Part shown: positions 10,827-23,307 of the stretch, one piece after another
Position numbering within the stretch: position 1 is the stretch's first letter
Layout of the letters: the number at the start of each line of letters is the position of its first letter
NCBI GenBank assembly: GCA_964030475.1
Contig: CAXIPT010000002.1
Span: 6,029,820-6,093,819 of the forward strand
Reading direction: 5' to 3'
Origin: Tethya wilhelma
Taxonomy: Eukaryota; Porifera; Demospongiae; Tethyida; Tethyidae
DNA length: 64,000 nucleotides
Notes under the pieces: generated by a model
Databases searched by the model: none
What the model was told of the DNA's origin: nothing
Seen by the model: only the letters and a program-made list of their open reading frames with translations
Translations under genes and position numbers: made by a program

Positions 10827-13661
10827 TTCTCAACACAGCTATGATCTTCTCATTGAAGAAGACCCTGAAGACTTTGTCAATGTTGAAATCCCCTCAGACT
10901 CTGCCACCTCCGAGACGACAGCCACACCCATCTTACAGCAACGTAAACGAAGTGGTCATGTATTACGTCACTTGATTAGAGGGGGTTCCCCCTCTCAGCA
11001 GAAGAAGTGGGCAGTCCATGAGGCTAGTAGTGGACAGCTGGAGTTGGAGACTGTCAGGACAGTACAGTATGAGGTATGGTGGGCTCTATATACATTGTTA
11101 AGTACATGTACATTTAACATACACATTGAAATATTAATTCGTGCATGCATGCACACATTGCAAATTTTACAGTTTTCCCCCACTGAGTAATGTTAACAGT
11201 TTAGTTTGTTTAAAGGAAATGTGTCACTCTTTTAGCGCGCTGTTTTGTTACTAAAAATAAAATGCCATAAATCGTGAAAATTTCGTAGTTGATAATTTTT
11301 CGTAGTTGCTGCGGAGTACGAAAATTAAATGCACGAAAAATTGCAAAATAGTGGGTGGGTTCCGTAACGCGGCAATGCTACGAAATCATTCAACACGAAA
11401 ATTTAACGTACAAAAAATTTTTTAACACGAAAATTTTGCGATTTACGGTGTGTGACGTTTTATAACGTTCTATGTTCATTTGTGACGGTTTTTGTTTTGT
11501 TTCTAGCGCAATCTGAGTACCACGTTTGGATACTAGCTCCGTGTACGTACGCGTATTGGATTTTGTCAACAAAAAATGTCACAAAATGTAATGCATTTTA
11601 TTTTTGGTAACAAAACAGTGCTTGTTAGTTGTATAGTCACACAGTTAGATACCGTACTGGCGCGTTATTAGGCGCACTTCGCGTATAAGCGCACACTCGA
11701 ATATAAGCGCATGCCTCGTTGTTGTTCTTGACACTTCATTGTTAAGCGCTATGATGATTTTCACTATTGACACAGGGAAAGGATCAGCTTCTAGACACGT
11801 AGACAACACTTCACCCATAAAAAGAGTCCACACACTCTTGCAGGCAAGTTGTGCTCGAATAACGCTCTCCAAAAAATTCCGTTGCCTCCCTTTGAAACGT
11901 TGCTCACGTGGCAGTGTACTCGCTATTACGCGCATTTCGCTGTTAAGCGCCTATTTTCTTCCTGTGGAAATATAAGCGTATGCGCTTAACAACGCGCCAG
12001 TACGGTAAAGAGAAAAAAAATAATAGTTTTTTATTTCCAGAATCCTGAGTCAGCTGAGGAAGGTGCCTCACCTCTAATAGACAGTACCGAGAAGGAGCTG
12101 TGTGTCATTGCTGGGTCACACGAGTCACATGACCGCTTCCATTCCAGTCCGTCAATGTCACATGACCATCATCACCGAATGAGTTCATCAAATTTGAGTG
12201 GGAGTTTGGAAGATCAGGAGAGCACTACTGCTGGCCTAGGTAGGCACTTCCACCTTGCTGGTCTCCTGCTACTCTAAATCCTCACTGCAGCCTCGTATCA
12301 CTATGAATTTTTTTCTTGATTTATGGCAATAATATGGAAGCCTGTTTCCTTTCCTTGCATGAGTACTTTCCCAGAAAGATCTAGAGAAAGTTTTTTTATA
12401 CATGAATTAACCAAATGTATAATCAAACATGTAGTGCCAAAATGGCATAATTTTTCATTTTTATCTTTGCTAGGTCTCTCTCACTCGACCTCTGACCCTG
12501 GCTCTGACACTCTCTCCTCTGACATGCTGATGTCTGTCAACATGGGAGGAGGAGGTGGTAGTGGTGGAGGTAGGATGAGTGAGATGCAGTCTGTGAGACA
12601 CTCCATACACATTGGGTTAGCCCCTAGCGATTTAAAGCTTCCTCCAGCTGATGAAGAGATGGCTAAGGGTTAGTGATTTTATTTGTGTGAGTACAATGTC
12701 TTTAGTAGTAGTTTTGAACATGATTGTTCCTGCAAGAATTGAGTTACTACTACACTACATTGTATTGCAATGTGTATGTTAGCTTAGCACTACGTACGCA
12801 TAGCGAGCGAGAGCTAGCTATAGAGTTTCCCGATCATGCTAGCTGGCTGTACCTCGCTAGAACACTGAAGTCAGGTATATGTACATGTATGTACTTTTTT
12901 TAAACATTTTGAAAGTAAATGCTCATCTTGATCTTTTAAAATTAGCACACAGTGTTGTCATGATCCTCTCTCTCCTTCTCTATTTAGAGGTGTCAAGGTC
13001 TCGAATTGACAGTATTGGATCAGATCACAGAGAATTTGAAGATGAAGGTACACTCTATCCTGCGTATGGTTTGATATATAAGTCTTAGAGTGCATACGTT
13101 CTTTTGTTGGTTGATCTTATGACCAACATGCTTACAAATGTACACTATTGTATCAATGTATGTGACGGTGTCATGCCATTTCATCTAATCCCATCTCGTC
13201 TAATACTGTTTCTTCTAACAAAATGTGCAAAAATGTCATCACGTCTAAAATTTGTTTCTCTCAAGCAAAAGGAAAGGTTGTCTCTTCCACTTTGTTTGGA
13301 GAAAGTTACAGAGCTTAGGACAGTAGGATTACAGCAATTGTATAGACAAGGAAGGAATTTCAAGACTTTCATTATTCTATTAACTCTATAGCTTTAGCAT
13401 TCATTCCACCAAGCTTGTTAGGAGTCGCTTGGGGTGGTCTGGTGATTAATGTGCTCACTAGCATGTAATTACAAATAAATCCAGGTGCAGATTTTCATGT
13501 GCGGTTTGACTGTATGCTACAAGTCAGTTTACCCAAACTCTATTCAGGCTTGCCCCACCCATGCATTGCATGTGCCTATAGCTATTATTATTATGCCTGA
13601 CTTTGATGTCTAATCTAAATGGAGACAGTCACTGTCAGATGATACATTGTTTGCAACCTTT

Positions 13662-13704
<43 letters not shown>

Positions 13705-15257
13705 ATTGAAATATTAATTTGTGCATGCATGCACACGTTGCAAATTTTACAGTTTTCCCCCACTGAGTATTGTTAGCAGTTTAAAGGAACTGTGTTACTA
13801 TTTAAGCGCCGTTTTGTTGCTAAAAATAAAATGTGCGACGTTTTATGACATTCTATGATCATTTGTGATGGTTTTTGTTTTGTTTCTAGCGCAATCTGGG
13901 TACCACGTTTGGATACTAGCTCCGTGTACGTACATGTATTGTACTTTTGTCAACAAAAAATGTCACAAAATGTAATGCATTTTATTTTTGGTAACAAAAC
14001 AGTGCTTGTTAGTTGTATAGTGACACAGTTAGATAAAGAGAAAAAAATAATAATTTCTTATTTCCAGAATCCTGAGTCAGCAGAGGAAGGTGCCTCACCT
14101 CTAATAGACAGTACCGAGAAGGAGCTGTGTGTCATTGCTGGATCACACGAGTCACATGACCGCTTCCATTCCAGTCCGTCAATGTCACATGACCATCATC
14201 ACCGAATGAGTTCATCAAATTTGAGTGGGAGTTTGGAAGATCAGGAGAGCACTACAGCTGGCCTAGGTAGGCACTTCCTCCTTGCTGGTCTCCTACTACC
14301 CTAAGTCCTCACTGCAGTCCCGTATCACTGTGAATTTTTTCTTGATTCACGGCAATAATATGGAAGCCTGTTTCCTCTCCTTGCATGAGTACTTTCCCAG
14401 AAAGATCTAGAGAAATTTTTTTTATACATGAATTAACAATCAAACATGTAGTGCCAAAATGGCATAATTTTTCATTTTTATCTTTGCAAGGTCTCTCTCA
14501 CTCGACCTCTGACCCCGGCTCTGACACTCTCTCCTCTGACATGCTGATGTCTGTCAACATGGGAGGAGGTGGAGGAGGAGGCAGGATAAGTGAAATGCAG
14601 TCAGTGAGACACTCCATACACATTGGGTTAGCCCCTAGCGATTTAAAGCTTCCTCCAGCTGATGAAGAGATGGCTAAGGGTTAGTGATTTTTGTTTGTTC
14701 AAGTACAATATCTTTAGTAGTAGTTTTGAACATGATTGTTCCTGCAAGAATTGAGTTACTATTACACTTTGTTGTATTGCAATGTGTGTGTTAGCTTAGC
14801 ACTACATACCCATAGCGAGCAAGAGCTAGCTATAGAGTTTCCTGATCATGCTAGCTGGCTGTACCTCGCTAGAACACTGAAGTCAGGTATATGTACATGT
14901 ATGTACTTTTTTAAACATTTTGAAAGTAGATGATCATCTGGATCTTTTAAAATTAGCACACAGTGTTGTCATGACCCTCTCTCTCTTTCTCTGTTTAGAG
15001 GTGTCAAGGTCTCGAATTGACAGTATTGGATCAGATCACAGAGAATTTGAAGATGAAGGTATACTCTGTCTTGCGTATGGTTTGATAGTACTTACATTTT
15101 TTGCTGGTTTATCTTATGACCAACATGCTTACAAACGTATGTCGTTTAATGTATCTATACTTGTATATGACACCCATTCTCTGTTTATGAGTATATGCCT
15201 GACTTATAGTACATGTCTGATCTACTGTCAGATGATACAATATTTGCAACTTTCATA

Positions 15258-15293
<36 letters not shown>

Positions 15294-16304
15294 TCCCTCT
15301 CCCTCCCCTCCCCAACCTTCCAGATGTTGAATCCACCAACTGGTGTCAACACAAGAAGCACATCTTCATCCTCAGTGTCTCTGGTAAACCTGTCTACAGT
15401 CGGTAAGGGGTCATCAATTTCAAATACTCTAATCTAGCTTGTAAACAGTGCATGTCTGTGTACTGACCACTTACCAACTTCTGTGCAGATATGGCAAAGA
15501 AGACAAACTGGTCAACTTATTTGGCATCATGCAGGTACAGCACCATTACATCATCATTACATCATGTAATGATGTAGTTTAATATGATAGACCAAACAAT
15601 ACTGCATGATAATTATGTTTACTGTTACATCATGATTACATTTGTTGCTAAATATAGGCTTTAGTATCATTTGTTCAAGATGACAAAGATAATCTCCGTA
15701 GTATTGTAGCTGGTGAGCATCGGTTCGTGTTTGTGTGTCGAGGCCCTCTAGTGTTTGTGGCTGTCTCTCAGACCAAGCAGTCTGATTCACAGGTATAGTG
15801 TATGTCCTTTTGTTAATGCACACATTGCTACATTAGTTATTCACTAATGCTCCAAGCTTATTATTATTAATACACTTGCCCCAAATGTATGACAGTAGCT
15901 CTATGTATACCTTTATATAGGATTTAGGTTCTGAACTGAATTTGCTAAACTTTAAGTCCATGGACCTAATTTTCCTACTATAATGTACAGTACTATGACA
16001 TGCATAACTTTACAAGAACCAGTGTCAAGCATGTTGTAGTTTCATGCATGGTATGAATGAAAGCACCGATGGTGCAGAAGCCTCACTGTCTGCACGTGCT
16101 ACATGCTCATGCCAAGGCTTAACAAGAAAGTTTTTACATATATAGTAAAAGTGTGACTGCTAGTAGACTGTTTTATAGCTTTAAGTTAAAATCTGTACTC
16201 AGAAGTACAGTATATGTAAGTATGGTCATCACAATTATTCACCATGTAATTAAGGTGCTTTAACTTATTTACTTGCAAAATCAATTTTAGCAGAGCTTTA
16301 CTTT

Positions 16305-16350
<46 letters not shown>

Positions 16351-19300
16351 GCTTGCCATTCAACTTAACTATGTCTACAACCAGATCCTAAGTGTTCTCA
16401 CTCACACTCAACTCACTCAAATCTTTGAGAAGAGTCCTGGCTTCGACCTTCGGTATCTTTTACAAGGATCAGAGAAATTTGTGGACAATGTTCTCAACAT
16501 GACTGATTCTGATCCCTCCTTTCTCTTTGCTGGGGTAAGAGGAGCACCTGTTGCATGCTGTATAGGTAAAATTTTCGAGGAATAAATTATGTGAAAGGTG
16601 ATCTTTTTTGCAGGAAGCAATTTTCATTACTAGAATGGTATACATGTATCTTTCAAGATGGTTAAAATCTAAGCACTCAAACGTTTAGCGAGTGAAATTT
16701 TCCCAGTCTATGGTGCTTAGTTTCCAATACATGGTTTCATTCAAACCTTTCCATTAAATTTTATTCAATATTCTCAGTATTGTGTGTGTCTATAGGTTCG
16801 CTGTCTTCCGATGCCTGCTGCTCTGAGACAAGGCATCACTGCTATACTAATGCAGTGCAGAACTAAGGTACTGTAATGTTCATTTAAATACAAGCATAGT
16901 ACTGCATAGGTTGGCATGTTCATTTACATAAATTTATTGGTATACCACTTTTAAATTATGTCATTGTACAGATAACATTAAGGTACACTATAGTTCATTT
17001 TGTGGAACATAAGTTCCATAGATGCTACATACACTTTATATCATTCTAGGCTTGCCACTAACTTTTTGCACCATGAAAATTTGGAGCTGTTTTGCCACTG
17101 ATTACATTCTTTTTGATACATATATAGTGTTTTATACTGTATATACCTGTATATACACCATTGTCCATTAAAGGTTGATTTCTTCATATCTATTCAGGAT
17201 GTACTGTTTGCAATATTGGTGGCAGATGACCAAGTCATCACTTACGTCAAACCAAAAGAGCACAATTTATTGCCTCTTGGTAAGACATGAAATGCTACCA
17301 TACTCATCCTATAGCTACTTAAGTGCAGGTAACCTTGTTTCCATGCTCTAGTTCTCATTTGACCTTACACTTATGAAAAGGAAGGGGAGAGCCTAGGAAT
17401 TAACAAGGCTAAGTGTGGGTTCTTCATTACTAGCTAGTCGGTCCTTTTCTTACTTGCTAGTCAATACTGTCCATTGCCAAGAGCACAAGCACTGACTCAA
17501 GAATAAGCAAAAGCTATACTGTTTCTGATTAAAATATGCATACAAATGCTTCCTTTCCTCATGCAGATATTCATCTCATCTTGAACCTAGTCCATGCTTC
17601 AACCAGCTTCAAATCAGCTGAGAGTTGGACCCCCATATGTCTCCCAAAATTCAATGATACTGGCTTCCTTCACGCTCATGTGTCCTACCTACCTCACGAG
17701 TCTCCAGCCTGTATGCTCCTCTTTTCAACTGACAAAGAAAAGTTTTTTGATTTGCAAGAATGTCAGAGAAAGATAGTTGAGGTCAGTCGCTGTAGTGTGT
17801 GTGTGTGTGTGTGTGTGTGATGCATTTTACAATAAGAATATTAAAGTCTGTCTTCGTACTGAGGCTAAGCACTGTTTTGAATTATCTGTAAAATACAAAG
17901 TCTGCATGTGCTGACGCAGTCTATAAAAGATCTTTGCCAGTTGACATTGTGAATGTATAGTGTATTTCACATTTATGTGCATTGAGAATTATTATAAATG
18001 ATGATGTAATTTCTTAATAGAGGTTTGAGAAGCTTGGTTACCTTGAAGGGATAAAAGCAGCTGTAAATGGATCACCCTATAGCATCTGTATGTTAATTAT
18101 TCAATAATTTTTTAATGTATGCACAATTAAGTTATGCAGTAAAAATTTCATTAAATAATTAAGCAGTACAAAATTCAGACTTGCACTCTCTCCAAGTGCT
18201 CTAAAAAGTTTTTGTGCATGAGTTTTGTTCGCTCATACAATTAGAAAACCTTCTGAAGGAGGTCTCTATAAGCATGTGTGTGAAAGCTTATGGTTATCTT
18301 TCTCTTAGAATTAATTTCTAAGCATGAACATTTTGTACTGGTCAATGGGACAGGCGGCCCATTCCTAGCTACTATACCTACTACCATACATATGATAGAG
18401 GCACTTAGAGGCAGTTTCTTTCCTGCACAATGGGGGTAAAATGCTATAGTGGGCTGGGAAGTTGTAACTGTAAACTAGTTGTGGTAGTCTATTATATTTT
18501 TCTATGGCAAAATTAGTGAACTTGTTTTGCATACATGTACAATTATTTAAAGTTGTTCCCATGGTTTCACACTGCAGCTCAACTCCAATCACCTGAATTA
18601 AGACATTTTGTCTACAAGTCTCGAAAGACCTCTTGTGTTACTTGTCCTAAGGTACCAGCTGTGTACTCCGACCCCAATGATAGAGACAGGTAATGTTCAC
18701 AATTATTATCTAGTGTAATCTCATTAACATTGCCTACATTTTCCATTTAACGTACACTCTCATTCAATGGGCACAAGCAACTGTATCTTGGGAACATACT
18801 GTATAGCCGGAAATATTGATGCCCAAAAATTAATTTGACAGTGTGCTCCGCAGAACGTAAAATAAAATATTCATGAATACAATTTGTGTGCGTGCAATAT
18901 ACGGCGGCCAAAATATTGGCAGATTTAAATTTGGACTTTAGTATCAAACTGTCGAATTTAAAATCCTCGTCAATATTTTTGGCTACAGCTAGGGTATCAT
19001 GAATTTAAAATCTAGCAAATTGGGCAACTAAAAAATTCTTAGTGTGTTAATTGCTAATACTACACAGTGAAGCCTCCAAACAAAGGACACGTTTGGGGAC
19101 AGTATACATATGTCCTTTGTAGAATGATCGTCCTCTTCGTGGAGGTTCAGTTTTCAGTGCTTTAATAGTAAATTGGAATTTTGGGAACCAAGTATCATCC
19201 TTTTTTTGAGAGTTTTTTAATACAATGTCCCCCTCGATACATCTCAGAGGTGCATAATTAAGCATGTATGAACTGTTTAACTGTCAAGTTTTATATTGTA

Positions 19301-21076
19301 CATCAAGACAAGTATATAATGCTATTGTCTGCGACAGTTAGCTACATGCTGTAGTGCATGCAAATTACTTTAGAACATGTGATGATGACCAATTACTTAA
19401 TATGTATGCACATGCACACATGCACACGATAATATTTCAGGATGTTCGATATGTACATGCTAATGCATCAGAAGTTGCACTCGGAGTCTTGGCCAACAAA
19501 GATACTCTACCATATCTCTGACAAGGAGGCATTATTAGGATGGGTAGGTCTCCTTTACGTGTTGTAATTATTGTTATTATCGCATGCAAATACTGCACGT
19601 ATTATAGCGGGAGATTTTGAAGAGGAAACAGACTTTTATGGTTTAGGCAAAACAAAATTGGCAGAGAAAAATTAATGTTCACTGATTGGCTTCCATGTAT
19701 AGGGGTGTAGTTAGAAGTTTAGCTTTCTCACCGGGAGAAAAACTTTGAAATTCGTGGATTCATGCAGAACCACACAATGTTTGAGTTTTTCCTTCAAAAG
19801 TTTCCTGCTATTCTGTAGTATATCTATACAGCTCTATCATTGGAAAACATTACATTAATAATCAATAATATATAGTTATGACTAACGAGCACTACTACGA
19901 AATTTAGATTTAAGGACTGTTGCTCTTATTTTTGACTCTCTCTGTTACAGAGGACGACAGGGTTTGATCTCTATGCATTATTTGACCCCCTTATCGCTAA
20001 AGCACAGGCTATCATCATTGGTAACAAACTTATCAGGTGGATACAGGTATGATAAGTGAATACATTGTGTGATCATAATGATTGTACATACAGATTCATT
20101 GCAGAAGCTATGCATGCACTGCATGTACATCAGGAAATTTTGGCTATTAAGTCATTGTATACAAACGTACAGTGAGCATCAATTTTATCGCAGTACGGTT
20201 TGCTTCGAATAGCGGCATATCATACGTACAAGTGAATGGGCCGACTGTCCCATATAGACACAAAATGTTCATGCTTATAAAACTCAAAGAGAAAGATATA
20301 GATAAGCCTTGAAACTTGTTTAGAGCCTCCCTTTGATAGTTTTCTTACTGTATGAACCAATAAAATGCATATAAATTTCAGGGCCTATAGTACTCTGCAT
20401 GGAGGAAGCACTAGTGAGTAAGCCACAACAATAACAATTTTGTTTTTTCTTCTTCTTTCCACTTCCTAACTTACAAACTTGAACCAAGGGGCAGCAACTC
20501 CCGTATGCTTTGTACTTATGGCTGTGACCGCGGTCAAGATCTTGACATTCTGACTACAGTCAAGATGGTGGTCAACGGTCTAAGTGAAATTTTAGTGCTG
20601 GTCAACGGTCAAAATAAATTTCAGAACAGTCAAATTGGTAAAGGTTGTCCAAATGACGTCATATCACAGCTACGGTCAACAGTCAAGCTCAAATTTTAGT
20701 GCTGGTCAAGGGTCAAAATCAAAATTTACACAGCTGCAAGTACAGAGCATATGGGAGTCGCCACCTATTGTTGAATAAATTTCCAAACAAACAAAAGGCA
20801 TTGAGCCAACTTTGACTGTATAGTGAAACTTCATTTCATCCAAGGTACGTCCTTTTATACTTGTGAAGTAATCACATGCCGAAATTTAGAGACTTGCCTT
20901 ATTGCATCGCTTTGTACAGCAAGTAGTGTGGCCAAAATTTTGAACACATGCAGTATTACATTTATTAGAATTGATCCATGAAATACACACAATCTCATTC
21001 ATGCATTTACATTGTGACCACACAATTTCAGAAAGAAGAAGAGAAACTAATAATAACTAGTTCACATACCTTCTAG
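10331..21076 (+). CDS. MON1: vacuolar fusion protein MON1 homologue
   Basis: Exons: 10331-10467, 10839-11073, cassette copy 1 (12041-12239, 12474-12668, 12988-13047), cassette copy 2 (14068-14266, 14491-14679, 14999-15058), 15324-15402, 15489-15534, 15658-15792, 16352-16534, 16796-16867, 17198-17279, 17567-17781, 18021-18087, 18578-18689, 19441-19543, 19951-20046, 21032-21076. With one cassette all phases close and give 686 residues. About 275 N-terminal residues are disordered, Ser/His/Gly-rich. Then come the MON1 longin domains: KKHIFILSVSGKPVYSRYGK, ALVSFVQDDKDNLRSI, ESWTPICLPKFN, PELRHFVYKS and a final RWIQKEEEKLII. MON1 with CCZ1 is the GEF that activates Rab7 on endosomes. Family identity is clear; the end was fixed by finding the 14-codon last exon after a 985-nt intron. 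Confidence 0.93.
11265..11448. mobile_element. MITE, 184 bp, inserted in cassette copy 1
   Basis: Ends CCATAAATCG and CGATTTACGG are inverted repeats; the inside is rich in TTTCGTG/CACGAAA. The matching place in copy 2 (around 13832) lacks it. The bases TG appear on both sides, so the target duplication is read as TG. Confidence 0.85.
11652..12005. mobile_element. MITE, 354 bp, TA target duplication, in cassette copy 1
   Basis: Termini CCGTACTGGCGCGTT and AACGCGCCAGTACGG are exact inverted repeats, with TA on each side. Copy 2 shows the empty site GTTAGATAAAGAG at 14029-14040. The subterminal TAAGCGC and GCGCTTA blocks repeat. Confidence 0.92.
18798..18997. mobile_element. MITE in a MON1 intron
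   Basis: Ends ACTGTATAGCCGGAAATATT and TCAATATTTTTGGCTACAGC are inverted. A related copy sits at 30372-30546 in an intron of the second TMEM175-like gene. Confidence 0.75.
20236..20935. mobile_element. nested repeats in MON1 intron 19
   Basis: The outer sequence (20236-20480 and 20793-20935) is related to 7990-8340 and to parts of the MITE at 8580-8976 (CACATGCCGAAATTT). Inserted in it is a second element at 20488-20764, with inverted ends GGGGCAGCAACTCCCGTATG and CATATGGGAGTCGCCACC and internal GGTCAACGGTC repeats. Together they fill most of the last MON1 intron. Confidence 0.7.
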
Positions 21077-21956
21077 AACATTTTTGTTTGTTATTTGCAT
21101 TGTTCATTATATATGCATGCATGTATAATGCCATGAGAATTATCATTCTTCATGTAATAGTATGTTCTGTTGTTTGTTTTCTTTTATAAGTATGTTAATT
21201 TGACTAATATTTGTATTGCATGGGGACACCTAGACACTTACCTATAGCAGCCAAATCTGGGCAGACCATCAATCAGCTCATTAGAGCCAGGGGGTGTTGT
21301 CATGCCTAGCACCCATTGTATTCCTAGCAACTGGATCCCGGAAAGATCAATCCCAGCCACCACTGCTCAGGATCATCATCAGGCCTTGCCACATGTACAC
21401 CACTATTATGATGATGTGATGATGTGATGTGTAGAGGGTGTCCCCTGGACCCCACAAATATGAAGTACCATAACTTTTGGAAACCTATATCTAAGTGATC
21501 ACCCCATGCAAACATCACATTCACTACCCTCAAAACCTACTAGTGGAGGTTCACTTAGATAGATAACAAAAACTTGAATGTGAACACCTAGACTAGAGAA
21601 ACACTAACTGGCGGAAAATGTCGCTGTACAGCACTACATCAACTATTATAATTAATTTATATGTGTACAATGAGCTAACTCGTACAATGTCATGCAGTTC
21701 ACCAACTGGACTGGGAGTATGCCAGTTTGTTCTGATCGAGGCATCCTGATGCATGCATGCACCATTAATTCAGAAAAATTACATTCGCCATCTTAACTCA
21801 CAACGTTTGTATTGTAGAATCTACCACACCCTTTGCAGTGGCTGTGGTCATAGCGTAATTAAAGTGTGATAGCTAAAATTTGTAAAAAGTTCACCTCCGC
21901 CAGTGTCTTACACGTTATGTGAGATATATATATATATGCTGGAAAATGTATACATG
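21077..21956. other. intergenic, no gene recognised
   Basis: AT-rich sequence downstream of MON1, likely including its 3' UTR. A GATGATGTGATGATGTGATG stretch near 21411 is a short direct repeat. No coding exon is supported. Confidence 0.5.
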
Positions 21957-22830
21957 TCAACCTGAACAAGTGGTGCGTATGGTGGGAATAGGTGGGGGTG
22001 GAGGTGAAGATGAAAGTGAAGGTGGTGAAGTGGTAAACGAATGAGAATGAGAATGTTCTGAGATATCAAGGTGTACTGGTTTTAAATGATCAATGGAGAT
22101 AGTCTCTTGACGACCATTAATTGATGTTGCTAGTGAAATGTTTGTTAGTTCATTTGACCACAGGGTAAGGTCCATCGTACAGTGGTTGTAAATTAAGGTT
22201 TTCGAACTGCATCATGACGAACAAATACATTTGCCACAATTGCATGAAAGTTGACCATGAATGTTGGAGTTCGTGGGTAGTCAAACATAATGTGGTTGGT
22301 GTGCATGATGTGCTTAAAATGTGATTTACGTTTATGGAGGAAATCTGAAGGAGCAGGTAGAGAGTCTGTCGTTGAAGGAGCAAAAAAATTCTCCAGCTGC
22401 AGGCAATAAAAGATCCATCTCTGCAGTGGTAGAAGAAATGTCTTCCGCTTTGAGAGTTGTTTGTATGCCTAGTAGGATGTGAGTTGATCGAAGAAAGTCC
22501 GTCCAGGCATCAGGTTGTGGCTGAGCCTTGAGAGCAGCAATTTGAGGAATCTTAATTTCCACCATACCATTAGATTGAGGATTATGGTAAGTGGTTGTTT
22601 CAACTTTGGGAGCGTTTACAGCCAATAATTAAGGAGAGACATCAGCTTTGACCAGAGTTGTGATCTGAATTGGCGTCCACGATCGGTGCATGACGATGGT
22701 GGTGAGCACACCAAATCGTGAGATCCATCCATTGATAAAGGTGAGAGCCACTGATTTGGCTGTGATCAAAGTGATGGGAATGGCTTTATGCAGGCCAGTG
22801 TGTGTAACGATCTACACAGGTCAGGAGTTA
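21957..22830 (-). mobile_element. decayed Ty3/gypsy-type integrase remnant
   Basis: Three minus-strand fragments in different frames follow the order of a gypsy-type integrase: a core part with WISRFG and, one frame over, TDRGRQF (about 22640-22800); a part with TTYHNPQSNGMVE (about 22570-22610) carrying the HPQ-NG-VE hallmark; and a C-terminal tail with ISIDHLKPVH (about 22050-22110). Frameshifts and stops separate them. No LTRs, protease, RT or RNase H were seen nearby, so this is an immobile fragment. Confidence 0.75.
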
Positions 22831-23307
22831 AGTGAATCTGCGAGATGATGGTAGAGGTCCAACTTGGATTGATGGTGTCGAATTGAGCGTGATGGTTTGG
22901 AAATTAATGCTGAGAGTGGAGCAGTTGTGTGATGTTGAATTTTGGAACATTGACATCTACCATGGATATTATAGCTTACGTGAGCTATGTGATGCATGCA
23001 ATATTGCACTGTGGTGTCGAGCCCCCCCCCTTGACCAAACTTGTATGATTATACCATGGATATTATTATAGCATAATAATTATAATAATAATTATTATTA
23101 TAATCAGTACGAGAGGATTGATTGATCAAGGGACATGAATTGAACCTGCATGCAAAATAATTATTATTGACTCAAACTTTTATGACTGTCTGCAAAGAAT
23201 AACTTCTTAATAGTTAGCATAAATTTCACAAAAAATTAATTGTAGAATATAAAAAACAATTTCATTGTGTATCCAAGTTCTTTTACAGTTTTAACACTAC
23301 GCAGTAT
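22831..23307. other. intergenic, AT-rich
   Basis: The segment holds CATGGATATTAT blocks repeated near 22960 and 23056 and an AT-rich patch near 23070-23105. No coding exon is supported. It probably includes the 3' UTR of the next (minus-strand) gene. Confidence 0.45.

Larger units (their letters stand above)
11122..15298 (+). repeat. tandem duplication of a three-exon MON1 cassette
   Basis: Unit 1 (about 11122-13702) and unit 2 (about 13703-15298) match through introns and exons. Each ends in GATACA(T/A) plus a (TC)n tract (13666-13702, 15262-15298). Exon lengths are 199/195/60 and 199/189/60; the only coding differences I see are in a Gly run and one Met/Ile. The cassette starts in phase 0 and leaves in phase 1. 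Copy 1 carries two MITEs that copy 2 lacks; most of the remaining length difference is unshared sequence near 13050-13640. Confidence 0.9.

Noticed and set aside
21957..22830. Domesticated integrase gene
   Set aside because: Frames are broken several times and no continuous reading is possible, so it is decay and not reuse.
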